From Orthonyx spaldingii (Eukaryota > Chordata > Aves > Passeriformes > Orthonychidae): 64,000 bases of DNA. Positions 34,315-45,556 of the stretch are shown in pieces. The notes below the pieces were generated by a model that saw only the letters and a list, made by a program, of their open reading frames with translations, did no database searches and had not been told where the DNA came from. The position numbers were made by a program, and so were the translations under genes. The DNA lies in assembly GCA_013397795.1 (NCBI GenBank), contig VZTJ01002654.1, positions 2,666-66,665 on the forward strand. Reading direction: 5' to 3'. Within the stretch, counting starts at the first letter, position 1, and each line of letters opens with the position of its first letter.

Positions 34315-35542
34315 GGTGAAGCCACAGGAGGGGACTGAGCTGCTCTGTGAGCCAGGAATGGTCACTGCCACTTTATTCTGAGCTCTCCAAAACTGTGAAA
34401 GTTTGATAAATCAAATGTATTCTTTTTTCACACTCCTAAACACATGTTATCTCACTGAAATATGGTTTCAGTCCCCCTAGAGAGACCTCTGCAGGAGCCT
34501 GGCATCTTGTGCTTAATGCAGAAACCTCTATTCTCCACCAGAAAATTTACTTAACATTTAAAATAATCAAGTAAACAGCCTAAGATTGAAAAACAGAAGG
34601 AGAAGTGAATGTTGAAAATAAAAGCTATATATAACGTTTCAGCCCTAGGTTTTGGTTTCTCTTTTTTTTTTTTTGTTGGAAAAATCTGAATGTGGAAGTG
34701 CAGTAGAGGAAGCTTTGTATATAAAATATAAAATATAAACCCAGTCATATAAGTGAAAGGTGAGGGTGTTGACCCTAAAAATGAGCTTAAAACACTTCCA
34801 GACTGGTTACATTCCTAGATAAAAAGAGTAAAAGCAGAAACTATTTACTGATGGCTGCATCTTTTGGTGCAGTTCAGCTCCTCTTGTGCAGTTTAGCAGA
34901 GCTGTGCACAACAACACGCACTGACTGACCCCGGTTGTCTCTAGAATTTAATTTGGGTAAAAAAATCATTTGAAGAGGGCTAGACATTATAGAAATTAAG
35001 GGGAAACAACTGGGGGAAAAAACCCAAAACAACAAACATAAACTCTCACAAGGATATAAGAGCAGACACCAGAAGTGACGAAAATTCTATGCTCTTCCAA
35101 ATCATGGTGGTCCAACACTGAGCAGGAATTCCCATCCCTCTGACAATATTTGACATAAAAATGGAAGAGAAGATTGAAATAACAGCCCTCACTTCTGAAA
35201 TGGCCCTTATCTCCATGCTGTTTGCTAATACTACTCACAGGCAAAGCAAAAGGGTGGAAACTAGAATTGCATCGTTTACTGAGCACACTTCTTCTTGAAG
35301 ATAGGAAGAAATATCATACCCAGCATAAATCACTGCAATTTGGAAAAGAGCAATCAGATCACACTTGTAACCATGGCCAAACTGCTCCTTTAGCTCCAAA
35401 ATCTGCAGAAAAGCTGCCGCACCAAGGAGGAAAACGGAGTTGTTGGCACCATTTTTACCACATATTTCAGCATGATTGAAAACAACTTCAAGACTTTTTT
35501 TAGACAGTGCCACCATGGCCACACACTTGTGGTAGCACCAGT
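34315..35542. other. Unannotated stretch
   Basis: This is AT-rich single-copy-like DNA, with a T run at about 34661-34673 and short duplicated ATAAAATATAAA strings at 34720-34738. No gene is seen. Confidence 0.45.
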
Positions 35543-35720
35543 CATAGCATCATAGAGCCACAGATGGGTTTGGGTTGGCAGGAACCCTGCAGATCATCTT
35601 TTTCCACCCCCTGGAATGGCAGGGACACCTCCCACTGTCCCAGGCTGCTCCCAGCCCCAATGTCCAACCTGGCCTTGGGCACTTCCAGGGATCCAGGGGC
35701 AGCCACAGCTTCTCTGGCAC
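35543..35720 (-). mobile_element. CR1 LINE 3' fragment, head-to-head with the next copy
   Basis: The reversed tail 'catagcatcatagagccacagatgggtttgggttgg' is followed by 'cccctggaatggcagggacacctcccactgtcccaggctgctcc' and 'gtccaacctggccttgggcacttccagggatccaggggcagccacagcttctctgg'. Its 5' side faces the + strand CR1 at 35768, with a 47-base AT-rich spacer containing repeated AATAATA. Confidence 0.95.
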
Positions 35721-35767
35721 CTGTGATAACAGGGTGTAATAATAACCCACCTCCCTATAATAATAGG

Positions 35768-36198
35768 GGCTGGAGCACACATCTGATAAGGAGCAGATGA
35801 GGGAGCTGGAAAGGGGCTCAGCCTGGAGAAAAGGAGGCTCAGGGGGCCCTTGTGGCTCTGCACAAGTCCCTGACAGGAGGGGGCAGCCGGGGGGGTCGGG
35901 CTCTGCTCCCAGGGCACAGGGACAGGAGGAGAGGGAACGGCCTCAGGCTGGGCCAGGGGAGGCTCAGGTTGGATATTGAGGAAAATTCCTTCATGGCAAG
36001 GGCTGTCCAGCCCTGGCACATGCTGCCAAGGCAGTGGTGGAATCATCATCCCTGGATGTGTTCAAAAAACAGGTGGGCGTGACGTTTAAATCCATGGTTT
36101 AGGGGTGAACATGATGGTGGTGCTGGGTGATGGTTGGACTTGCTGATCTTAGAGGGCCTTTCCAACGTAAATGATTCTGTGATTCTATGATTCTGTGT
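35768..36198 (+). mobile_element. CR1 LINE 3' fragment, about 430 bp
   Basis: It is one of the longest copies here. It starts at 'ctggagcacacatctgataaggagcagatgagggagctgg', then 'ggctcagcctggagaaaaggaggctcagggggcccttgtggctctgcacaagtccctgacaggaggg', 'gaggctcaggttggatattgaggaaaattccttcatgg', 'ccctggcacatgctgcc..gtggtggaatcatcatccctgg', and ends in 'aaatgattctgtgattctatgattctgtg' with three octamers. It carries no intact CR1 reading frame. Confidence 0.97.
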
Positions 36199-37472
36199 CT
36201 TCTGCATTAATAGCTCTGCAGTCAATATCTGGGTGCAAAAAAACCTCCATGCCTGCAGAAGGATGAATGGCAGCTGGCCCTGAGAAGGATTAAAAAACCC
36301 CTCTTTTTCCCTCATTCTGTGAGAGCCAGTGAAACCGAGCACAGAGACATACCTGAAGCAGCTCTGCATAGAAATAACTTTGTTTTCCTTGGAACGTTTG
36401 TAGCAGAGAGCTGGAGCTGATACTGGAACCTGTCTTCATCTGAACTTGTTAGGGAGGGTTAAATTTGCATTTTGGACATAAAAACATGTTGAGAAGCAAG
36501 AAAAATACTAAATAAATTGATTTTAGGTAGTTTTTACCTGGGTATAAAACAAAGATCAAAGAGAGTTTGCATTTCAGTGGCTGTGATTTGCCTTTTAGTT
36601 TCCAAGGAAAAATTTTTCACTTTAAAAAAAGGGTAAAAACTAATAATAAAAAAAAGATCATAGGAACCAACCTCAAAGTAGCATCTGGGCTCTGCTCCTT
36701 GCCCACACAAGACCATTTCAACATGAAGACCAGGAGGGGCAGACAGCTGTGCCTTGGATGAGTCCCCTTGCTACTGTTTCCCATTTTCTTCCTTTCCTTC
36801 CATCTTTCATCCCTTCCAAAGGTCAGGAAGAAGTTAAAACATCTCTTTAAAACTCCCCAATACCTTCAGCCTTATTTGTTTCCCAATTCTCATGCAATAG
36901 CTTGGCTTTCCACTCCTGACAGTACTGTGTGAGAACCTCAGACTAGCTGTAAAGGGAATGACAATGGCTTTGGTGAATCACTAATCCTAAACACCCCAAA
37001 AGGAGCCAAACAGGATTGCAAGTGAGATGGATGCACCTCTGGTGGGAGGCACTTTGCACGGGGTCCAATACAAGTATTTCTCTGCTTTCTTTAAAATGTT
37101 TCCAAGGGAGGTGCCACAACTGTCACCTCACACTGAACCCAAGGAGGGAAACTTCACTGCTGAGAAATAAACACAGCAGTTAAATATGGTTCCTGTTCAG
37201 CCGAGGAAACATCCACCCCGACACTTAAACGAGAAAGATGGAAGCTTTCCTGCATGAGGAAATCGTCCTCATTAAATGATCTGCAGAGAGCAGCTTCTTA
37301 AACAAAGCTAGGAACAATCAAAGCAGGATGAGCAATGGCAGTCATTCCAGTGAGGGCTCACAGGAGCGGAACAAAGGCCCGGTGACCTGGAACACCACAC
37401 AAAATAAATGAAACTCATATTTTCAAAGCCACGTCCCCAGAAGCCACTTAAGAACAGTTGTTTCGCAGCGTT
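36199..37472. other. Unannotated stretch
   Basis: There is no recognised repeat or gene between the long CR1 copy and the Gly-X-Y region. Composition is mixed, with A-rich runs near 36600-36660. Confidence 0.45.
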
Positions 37473-37862
37473 TCAGTGTCCTTCATTGAGCACTTTAAAG
37501 ATCACCACTTGCACTGTGCACTCCAGTGCATCATTGGGTAAATGCTGCCTTCCACCCGAGCCTGGCAGGGCCTTGCAGCCCGGTGATCCCTTCGACCCCG
37601 GTGATCCCTTGGAGCCTGGTGGTCCCTTGCAGCCTGGTGGTCCCTTGCAGCCTGGTGGTCCCTTGCAGCCTGGTGGTCCCTTGCAGCCTGGCAGGCCCTT
37701 GGAGCCTGGTGAACCCTTGGAGCCTGGTGAACCCTTGGAGCCTGGTGATCCCTTGCAGCCTGGTGATCCCTTGGAGCCTGGCGGTCCCTCCTGGCCTGGC
37801 AGTCCCTTGGAGCACAGCACACGCTGGGCACCACTGGCAGTGACACCCTGGTGACCGGTGGG
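37473..37862 (-). CDS. Candidate collagen-like (Gly-X-Y) open segment, possible exon
   Basis: On the minus strand a frame is open for 129 codons from just after a TGA (37863-37865) to a TGA at 37473-37475. It contains 26 perfect Gly-X-Y triplets (37572-37805) built from GPP/GSP/GLP and GCK/GSK, followed by an ALP-GSG break and a non-collagen stretch rich in V, L and E. Six GCK triplets put Cys inside the helix motif, which is rare in fibrillar collagens. There is no ATG before the Gly block. If real this would be an internal or last exon, with a possible acceptor at 'tggtgcccag' near 37833. Gly codons vary among GGA, GGT, GGC and GGG without amino-acid change until the last unit. A non-coding 18-bp minisatellite that happens to read as Gly-X-Y is the main alternative. 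No collagen gene is identified. Confidence 0.25.
   Translation of the reverse strand, partial: PTGHQGVTASGAQRVLCSKGLPGQEGPPGSKGSPGCKGSPGSKGSPGSKGSPGSKGLPGCKGPPGCKGPPGCKGPPGCKGPPGSKGSPGSKGSPGCKALPGSGGRQHLPNDALECTVQVVIFKVLNEGH
37558..37809. repeat. 18-bp tandem array, 14 units of identical length
   Basis: Fourteen consecutive 18-base units of the form GAGCCTGGTGATCCCTTG occur with no insertion or deletion. They differ by substitution only, mainly GAG/CAG at the first triplet and GAT/GGT/GAA/AGG at the fourth. The central four to five units are nearly identical, and the outer units on both sides are more diverged, as expected for an ageing array. On the minus strand each unit encodes two collagen-type triplets. 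Confidence 0.97.
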
Positions 37863-37992
37863 TCATTCAGCTCCTCTCTGCTCGCAGGGGTGTGGGCTGG
37901 GCTGGACACATGGAGCTTGCCTCTCCAAAACAAGAGAATAATCACCCACAGGTACAGCTGGGTCGGGAACTGCTGTCTCCCTTCATAACTCA

Positions 37993-38502
37993 TTGAATCA
38001 CTGAATCGTTCAGGTTGGGAAACCCCTCTGAGCCCATCAAGTCCAACCATTCCCCCAGCACTGCCAAATCCACCACTAAACTGCATCCCTAATGCCACAT
38101 CCACAGGCTTTTAAATCCCTCCAGTGGTGGGGACTCCACTCCTGCCCTGGGCAGCTGTGCCAGGGCTGGACAAACCTTTCCATGAAGAAATTGTTCCCAA
38201 TATCCGACTTAAACCTCCTCTAATGCAACTCGAGGCTGTTTCCTCTTGTTCTGTTGTGTCTTTGCTGAGAAAAGAACCAATCTCCCTGGCTGCCCCCTCC
38301 TGTCAGGGAGTTGTGCAGAGCCACAAGGGCCCCCTGAGCCTCCTTTTCTCCAGGCTGAGCCCCTTTCCCAACTCCCTCAGCCACTCCTGGGGCTCCAACC
38401 CCTTCCCAGCTCCATTCCCTTCCCTGGACACGCTCCAGCCCCTCCATGTCTTTCGTGTCATGAGTGGCCCAGGATGGCCCCAGGATCCGAGGTGCTGGCA
38501 CA
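37993..38502 (-). mobile_element. CR1 LINE 3' fragment, about 510 bp, the longest in the window
   Basis: Reversed, it runs from 'ttgaatcactgaatcgttcaggttggg' through 'ccatcaagtccaaccattcccccagcactgccaaatccaccactaaactgcatcc', 'cagtggtggggactccactcctgccctgggcagctgtgccagggctgg', 'cctcttgttctg', 'ggctgagcccctttcccaactccctcagccactcctgg' and 'ggacacgctccagcccctccatgtctttcgtgtcatgagtggccc'. It begins about 130 bases beyond the Gly-X-Y frame. Confidence 0.97.
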
Positions 38503-41500
38503 TCTGTGTTAGAGGGGGGGGCTCCTTCTCTGGTGGCCCCACCCCAAGCTCTGCCGACCTTGCTGCTCTCTCACCATGGCAAAACCCCCAGATCCCTGAA
38601 TTTAAAGCATTTTTTCCTCTTCATAACAGACTTCAAAGACAAGTTGGTCTCAGCAATGTCTGAAAAATACTGATCAGCCAGAATACCCTTCTGCACCTGA
38701 GGAGAAAACATAATGAAGTTGCAGATGATGCCATACAGCTGGCATGACCTCTAAGGAATGGGTCATTTATTCCATCTACAATGAACTTTAAGGAATATTT
38801 TGGGTTGTTTGGCATTTCAGCTATGATTTTTCCTCTGAAAGAGAAAAAAGGGAACAAGAAAAAGCCCTGCTTTTCCTACCACTGTTAAATTCTGAGGACA
38901 ATCTCGTGTGCTATTTCAGACATACTCAAATATACAATAATCCCATCATTCATAGCAAGCAGTCCTTGACTAAAACAGAAGGATATTAATCCTTGGTAGT
39001 GTATTTAAATTGCAAGCATTAGCTCAGGAGATGGCCCTCTGTGCAGGGAAGAAAAATAATATATCTCACTTTCTGCGTACGCATCTCCTTCGCCAGCGGA
39101 CTTTCACCTCCACACTCCTCAGATCGCTCACGGGAATGTGGCAACCTCAGCACTTCTGACATTGCACTGGGCTCCTTCGTCCCAAACCATCCACCAGCTC
39201 AGCAAAATGTGTAATGAGTGTCATTCTCCATCTCACCCAGGATCAAGACAAAATGAGATCGAGTCTGAATTATTGTCTCAAGAGTCTGCTCAGGCCATGC
39301 TCAAAGAGATCAGATGGGCATTTGGAGCCCACTTTTTGTCATGTTCATGAACTCCAGTCTTTACTTTCCTGACCTATCAATCTTTCATCTCTCTCAAGTG
39401 CTAAATTAATCTTATTTAGAAATGTCAATTAAACCGGTCAATTTTTTGATGGTATTAGAAAGTACTTGATATCTTTGATGCCCTTTAATTTTATGAAACA
39501 AGAGAGAATAATCCTGCAAAACTAAAGCCCCTCCAGCGATAAGCTTGTCTGTAAAATATTCATTTTTAATGACATTATGTTGGAACAAAATATTTTTTTC
39601 TCTTTTTGTAAACAGAGAGAAGATTATATTTGCACTACTTATGAAAGGAGGTATTAATGCAAAAATGAATCTACAGAGGCAAATACAATGTGGAATGTGC
39701 TGTTTAGCAGTTTTTAAGGAGTCAGCCTTGGCCAAAATTTCAGAAAGCACCTTAGCAGAAACTAACTTGCTTAATTAGGCACCAAGATTTTGTACTCTTT
39801 TTCCTATTTCAATATTTTTAAGGAAGGAAGGGAACAGATTTAGTATCTCTTCTACTGATATGGACTGGAACAGGCCCAGTTAAGGCAATGAGCCATCTCC
39901 CAGCTGACGTCAATGGTGTGATGCTGCTCTGAAGGCAGTGCTGGCCCCGCTGCCCCCAATGGGGACATTCACTGCTTGTCCCCAGTGACCTTCAGGCCTC
40001 CGGCACCCACCGACACCCCGGGGCCTTGGCCAAGGCTCCCCATGGGATGCTCTCGAGAGCCTCCAAGCACCTGAGGGCCACAGTGGCACCCAGACACCCC
40101 GATGGCCCCTGGGCTGGGCTGTGGCTGGGGGACGTGGTGACAAAAGCAGTGGCAGCTGTGTGCAGGTGAACCATAACATCTGGGTACCTGCTAAACACGG
40201 GCAGATAAAGTGTCACCAGGTTTGCTCAGGACTGAAACTATCTGTCCACATTTCCTTTTAGATCCTTCCCGTCCCCTGGGGCTGATTGAGATGCTACAGC
40301 TCCAGGGGGGCATAGGGCACAAGGTGACAAGCTTCAGAAATGGAAAGGGACAAGTGGGGAGTGGCAGATGTCACATCATCTCGTGTTCAGCCTGGTGCAG
40401 CATCCCTCAAGTTTCATTTATGGGATGCTGACCAGGTTGTGGAATGTCCTTCCCACCCTCTGAAAGCCAGGATATTCCCACAGCTGGCACCAGCTTTCTC
40501 TTTATCTTCTCTGTGGTACCAGCATGCCTGGAATTTGGGATTTTACTTCTTCATGCAAGAGAACCTGGCTGTTTCGGACGAGGCTGACCACTGTGAGCAC
40601 AGAGGTGCAGCTGCACTCAAACACACCACCCCTGACCTGGGGGGATCAGCCAGAGCCAATTCAAACAGTGGGGTACAACCCGTGCCCCTTTCGGACCTGT
40701 CCACACCCCAGCACGTCTCTTGAGGTCCTGGGCAGCCTGAGCTGGGCAGCAATGAGAGGGGACCCCAAATCTTCCTCTACAGCCTGGCCCTGGGCAGCGA
40801 AAGGCACAAGCACTGCACAGCCGGGGCTGAGCAGAGGCTCAGAGGAAGCAATTTTAGCAGCCAGCAATTAAGTGACAAAAAGAGGATTAGGGCAGCGGCT
40901 GGGGGTTGAGCAGCAGGAGCGGCGGGACAGGCAATAACAGCGGCTGAGATTTCCATGGATGGGGAACAAAGCGAGGTGTTGACAGCGGCCTTTGTGGGGC
41001 TGCGACCCGGGCCCCAGGGAGCTGCTCTGCCCATGACTGATCTCAGCAACTCCTCTTTAAATATGTGCTTAATAAAACCTTGTTTAAAGAGCAGCACAAT
41101 GTCCACTGGCCTCACACTTCCCTGCCTTCTCTCCAGACAATTTCCTGAGAGACTGAGTTTTTGTGCTAAATAAGCCCATAGGCACCTCCATGTCTTTGCT
41201 GTAGTTATATATCCACTGATAACACCATCAAAGCCATTTCTGGGTGCATTTAATGTGAAACTGGGTGAGATTGACAGGAAGGGGCTTCTCTGCGTCAGTG
41301 TCTGGGAGCACCACTACTCGCAGTGGCTTTTGAAGGCAGAACTGAGGGGACTGTCCCCTCACGTGCCAGGTACTTGTACCCAGGTAATAAATCCTGCTGT
41401 GGCTTTCATGCTTTCTCTTTTCCTTCTGAAATGCTCCCATACTGAGTATCTATAACAGGGACTCATCTTCAGTGATCTTTGTGAGTAAGAGATTTTTAAA

Positions 41501-42130
41501 AACACATCAGGCTTAACATCAATAGCAGAGACAGGGAGCCACATTAATAAATCCATGGGCACTAAACCAAGGATTATTTTTATCTGGCTGAGATACTGAT
41601 TTTTATTGTAAAATGTTCTTCAACAGCAAAGAATGATGTCACCACTAATCAGGAGTCTGACAAGAACAGAAAGAAGGAAAATCAGCGGATGCAATGTACG
41701 GGAACAAATACAGTGACAGAACTCAGAACAGCTCATTCTGAGGAACAGCAACTGGAACTAAAATCTGGATTCTAGTCAGAGATTTTCATGCAACTGCCCT
41801 GATTTTTGTAAATTCTCATGCTCTACAGAGCATTAGGTCAGGAGCCCATCTCTCCATGAGCCTGGTTTCCTTGTGGCTCCAGCAGTGCCAGACTTGGGCC
41901 AGGCCCAGCAGCCTGGGAGGCAAAAGCTCAACCCCGAGCAGCCTTGAATCACTCCAGAGCCAGCCCGGGCTGGAGTGGAGGGCTGAGCCAGAGACCCCCA
42001 AGGGGCTCTTCTAGCCTGAATTAATCCTCATATTTTGTTGTTTGTTGTGGGGGTTTTTAATTCATAGAAGATGTTCAGGGAACAAAAAGCATCATGGAGA
42101 ATGAGAACAACAGTACATTATTACAAAAGA
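38503..42130. other. Unannotated stretch, 3.6 kb
   Basis: There is no recognised repeat or gene. Bases 39360-39800 are AT-rich. Bases 40900-41040 are GC-rich with a few CpGs. A + strand segment at about 41265-41383 is bounded by ATTGACAG and CCCAG|GTAATA and is open in frame, but it lacks a good pyrimidine tract. Confidence 0.4.
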
Positions 42131-42295
42131 GGATAGGATAGGATAGGATAGGATAGGATAGGATAGGATAGGATAGGATAGGATANNNNNNNNNNNNNNN
42201 NNNNNNNNNNNNNNNNNNNNNNNNNNNNNNNNNNNNNNNNNNNNNNNNNNNNNNNNGGGTGTGATGGGATGGGATGGGATGGGATGGGATGGGAT
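42131..42295. repeat. (GGATA)n / (GGGAT)n pentanucleotide array spanning an assembly gap
   Basis: Eleven GGATA units (42131-42185) run into 71 N (42186-42256). On the other side GGGTGTGAT leads into about six GGGAT units, ending with one GGATA-like unit. The two pentamers differ by a single base, so the gap probably hides a transition from GGATA to GGGAT. The true length is unknown. The minus strand reads as TATCC/ATCCC repeats. Confidence 0.97.
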
Positions 42296-42372
42296 AGGAC
42301 ATTTCAGTTGGAAGAACTCATATGGTCCGACTGCCTGACCACTTCAGAACTGACCAAATCTTGAGGACACCA
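42296..42372 (-). mobile_element. CR1 LINE fragment, another subfamily
   Basis: Directly after the pentamer array comes 'aggacatttcagttggaagaactcatatggtccgactgcctgaccacttcagaactgacc'. This matches the CR1 subfamily that reads 'gtccaactgcctgaccacttcagggctgacc'. The array may have grown from this element's own tail repeats. Confidence 0.8.
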
Positions 42373-45300
42373 TCCAATATTATTGATGTTTCCTTCTTGT
42401 ATGATCCAGGTGCCAGTTCAGTCTGCCAGCACCACACCCTGTGACCACAGCTCCCACTGTGCCACACAGGCAGAGTCCTGCCTGAGCCCAAAGTGAGGAA
42501 TGCTGGTGACTGGTCCCGAAAACACAAGCACTGTGCCCCAGTGCACCCAGAGATGAGTTGGGTTTGGCATAGACTGAACACAGCCACTGTTTGAGGAATC
42601 CCTCTGAAGCTTCTCAAAGTGCTTTGCTTGTGTTTTATTTTAAGTGGTTGGAGCTCAGTTTTGCCCCTGGACTCACATGTATTTTTGTGCAGATTTCCCT
42701 TCAGCTGAATGCCTTTAGGTGAACCTCCCTCAAAGGCATAACCAGAGCCTGCATTTCAGTGGAACTGTCCTGTGCCAAAGGTCCAGTAGCTGCTGAGGGT
42801 CAGCACCTAAGTGTTTCAAAATGATTAAAATAGGATGGTGAAGAATGAACTGGATCTTTTTAGCTGAGAAGTTCTCAAACTACATCACAGCTAAGAGATG
42901 GGAGACTTTGAACATAGAAGCAGCTCAAACCAGACCTGGAATAAGAAGCTCAACCTGCACAGGTATTTGCCAAAGGCAGGACACTGGAAATGGCAAAATG
43001 TGACCCCCAGGGAAGATGACAACTGTCACACAACCACGACACACCTCCCCAGCCCTGTCCCTGCACACCCATGACACGCACTGTCCCGTGGCAGTGGGGC
43101 TGGCTGCAGAGCCAGGGGTGACGAGCAGCATCAGCCGTGCTCCAGCACCCACAGGTGCCAGTGCCAGCAGGGCAGGTCCCACCTGCACGGGGACACTGCG
43201 GGGCAGAGCTGGGCTCCCCTCCAGGGCTGACCCCCAGCTTCATGACTGCCACACGAGGGGCTGCTCCAGGGGCTCAAAACAGAATCACGGAGCCAAAGAA
43301 TCATCTAGAAGGGTTTCAAAAAGCCCTCTCAGATCATCCAGATGCCCCAGCACTGCCATGGCCACCGCTAACCCATGTCCCCAAGTGCCACATCCACAGG
43401 GCTTTTAAAGCCCTCCAGGGATGGGGACTCCACCCTGGAGTGCCCACTGCAGCTGTGCCGAGAGCTGGGATGAAATAAGAACTAAACTTTTCCAGCAGTA
43501 GCTTTGCCAAGTAGAAGAAAATTGTGAAAAGAGCTTATGAACTGAGAATATGCCTGCATTCAACACAGTGTCTCTTTTCAACACAAAATACCTTCCTGGC
43601 TCCAAGATCCCTTTTCTGATTAAAGTTTTTGAAACTGGCACACTCCTGTAATACATTTTGATGAAATCCCATTCTGCAGTGAAATTGTTATAGTGGATAA
43701 CTTCCAGGCAACAGTAGCAGGAAGACTGTTAATCAGGATCAGGAGAATATAGAGTGCCTGCAAACCCAGCATTAAGCCACCTATGACAGGCAGTCCCCAA
43801 ATTCATGGCTCACACAGAACAAACTTATTTTTGAGAGCAGAATTACAAAGATATAAAAACAGGGAAAAAAGTCTTGAAAGCCAGAACGTAAGTGATTACC
43901 TTCATATTGCTCCATTCTCCAGCTGACATCAGGTAGCTGAGGCTTTAACTCACAAAGTACAGACTGAAATCCATCCTGCCCAGGGAAATAAAGGAACGAC
44001 CCAGCAATTTGTGCCTGGGCATCAGCACGGCCAGGCTGAAAAGGTGTGAGATAACCTGGGAATGAGGGGAGCAGGCCTGCTTAAAATCCTAATTATTGTG
44101 GGCAGAGACGGAGTTCACTCACAGAGTGGCATTAGGATGGGACTCAGCCAGGCACCTGTCCCTCTCCTGTCAGAGCACTGCTACCCAAATCGCTCATAAA
44201 TTTGGATTAACCTTTAAATTTGGGATAGAAAGCTCAGAATCCCATAGTAGAAGATGTGTTTTAAGGCCAGGAAGCACCAGGTCATGAGTTGTGAAGACCT
44301 GCAGGGAGTTAAAGCGCTTTATTGGAATCCTAGAGAAAATATATTTGGGGTTGAATTACCTCACTTTTTTCCATGATATGGACTTTTATTTCTCTGCTAT
44401 TTTGAGTCTCTTCAAGTGCAGGAACATGCATTGATGAGGCTCCTGAGGTGCTGCAGAAACATGAATTCAGAAAAACAAAGAATAGATGCAAAAGATTCAG
44501 GGAGAGGTGACCAAACTTTCTGATTATCTCCTCTATAAACGGTCATTAACTGTCTGATAAATGGATCCACGTGACTTTGACAGTGCTGATGAATGACTTA
44601 TGGCAGAAAATATGAAGATTGATGCATTGTTCAGCCTTAAACTAAACACATGATGTTAATTCACTTGTAGGCCCTATAACCTGGAGTCCATCAGCATCTG
44701 TAATTAAACGTTGCTTCACGAATTTTACAAATATGGCAAAAAGTTGCTAATGGAGTGTCTTAAATTCTGTTAACATTCATTTAATCTCTTTGGTTTCTCT
44801 TTAAATATGCATTTAAAATTCTAATCACTGCAAAAAGATTTTAATAAGACAAAATGTTAATGAAATATGTGAAGGAGCTATTGAAAGAAAGAATTCTTTA
44901 AAAAAAATACAAGAAAGAAAAAGGAAGCAGGCTAAGCTGAACTGGCATGTAAATCCAGCCAGGGAGCTATTTAAAGGCTAAGGAAAAGCACGGATGTGTT
45001 CTAGGATGGCATGATTTTATAGGCTTTTTTGTACTAAATACTTGTTACTGGGATTAATTAGTGGATTAAGCTTTGAAACTGTTCCATCTCTATCATTTGC
45101 AGTTTTACTTTCTACCTTGCTGGACCACAATTCCTGAAATGGGAATATTTTGGGGGGGAGGGAATGACTCAGTGTGCTCTGCAGAAGTGTGAGGAAAGCA
45201 TTTCCACCTCACAGCACTTTCCTGCCATATTTGTGCCATGAACTTTTATTCATCTTTTATTATTTTTTTTAAATTGCATTGACCCCTTTCCAGGATGAAG

Positions 45301-45424
45301 ATAAAAAAATTGTAATACTGGAATAATTTGCAGCATCAAAATTCTTGGTTTTCCTCAATTTAATGCCATTTTGAATAAATAGCAATAGCATTAGAGAACC
45401 AATGGCAACAGCACAGTGAGTTGA
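42373..45424. other. Unannotated stretch including a possible conserved non-coding block
   Basis: A CR1 piece at 43280-43460 is listed separately. Bases 44380-45070 are AT-rich, repeat-free and contain several TAATTA/ATTAAT homeodomain-type motifs. No coding region is supported. Confidence 0.4.
43280..43460 (-). mobile_element. CR1 LINE 3' fragment
   Basis: Reversed: 'agaatcacggagccaaagaatcatctagaaggg', then 'aaaaagccctctcagatcatccagatgccccagcactgccatggccacc', 'ccccaagtgccacatccacagggcttttaaagccctccagggatggggactccacc' and 'cactgcagctgtgccgagagctggg'. It is the reversed counterpart of the 'cttggcagtgctggg' subfamily seen on the + strand at 16938 and 21580. Confidence 0.95.
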
Positions 45425-45556
45425 AGTGTCCAAGGCCAGGTTGAACAGGACTTGGAGCAACTTGGTCTGGTGGAAGTTGTTCCTCCCCATGGCAGGGGGT
45501 GGAACAGGATAAGCTTTAAGGCCTCTTCCAACCCAAACTATTCCATGATTCTCTGC
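45425..45556 (+). mobile_element. CR1 LINE 3' fragment
   Basis: It reads 'agtgtccaaggccaggttgaacaggacttggagcaacttggtctggtggaagttgttcctccccatggcagggggtggaacaggataagctttaaggcctcttccaacccaaactattccatgattctctgcttcc'. It lies close to the 3' side of the terminal-exon-like segment at 46297. Confidence 0.95.
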
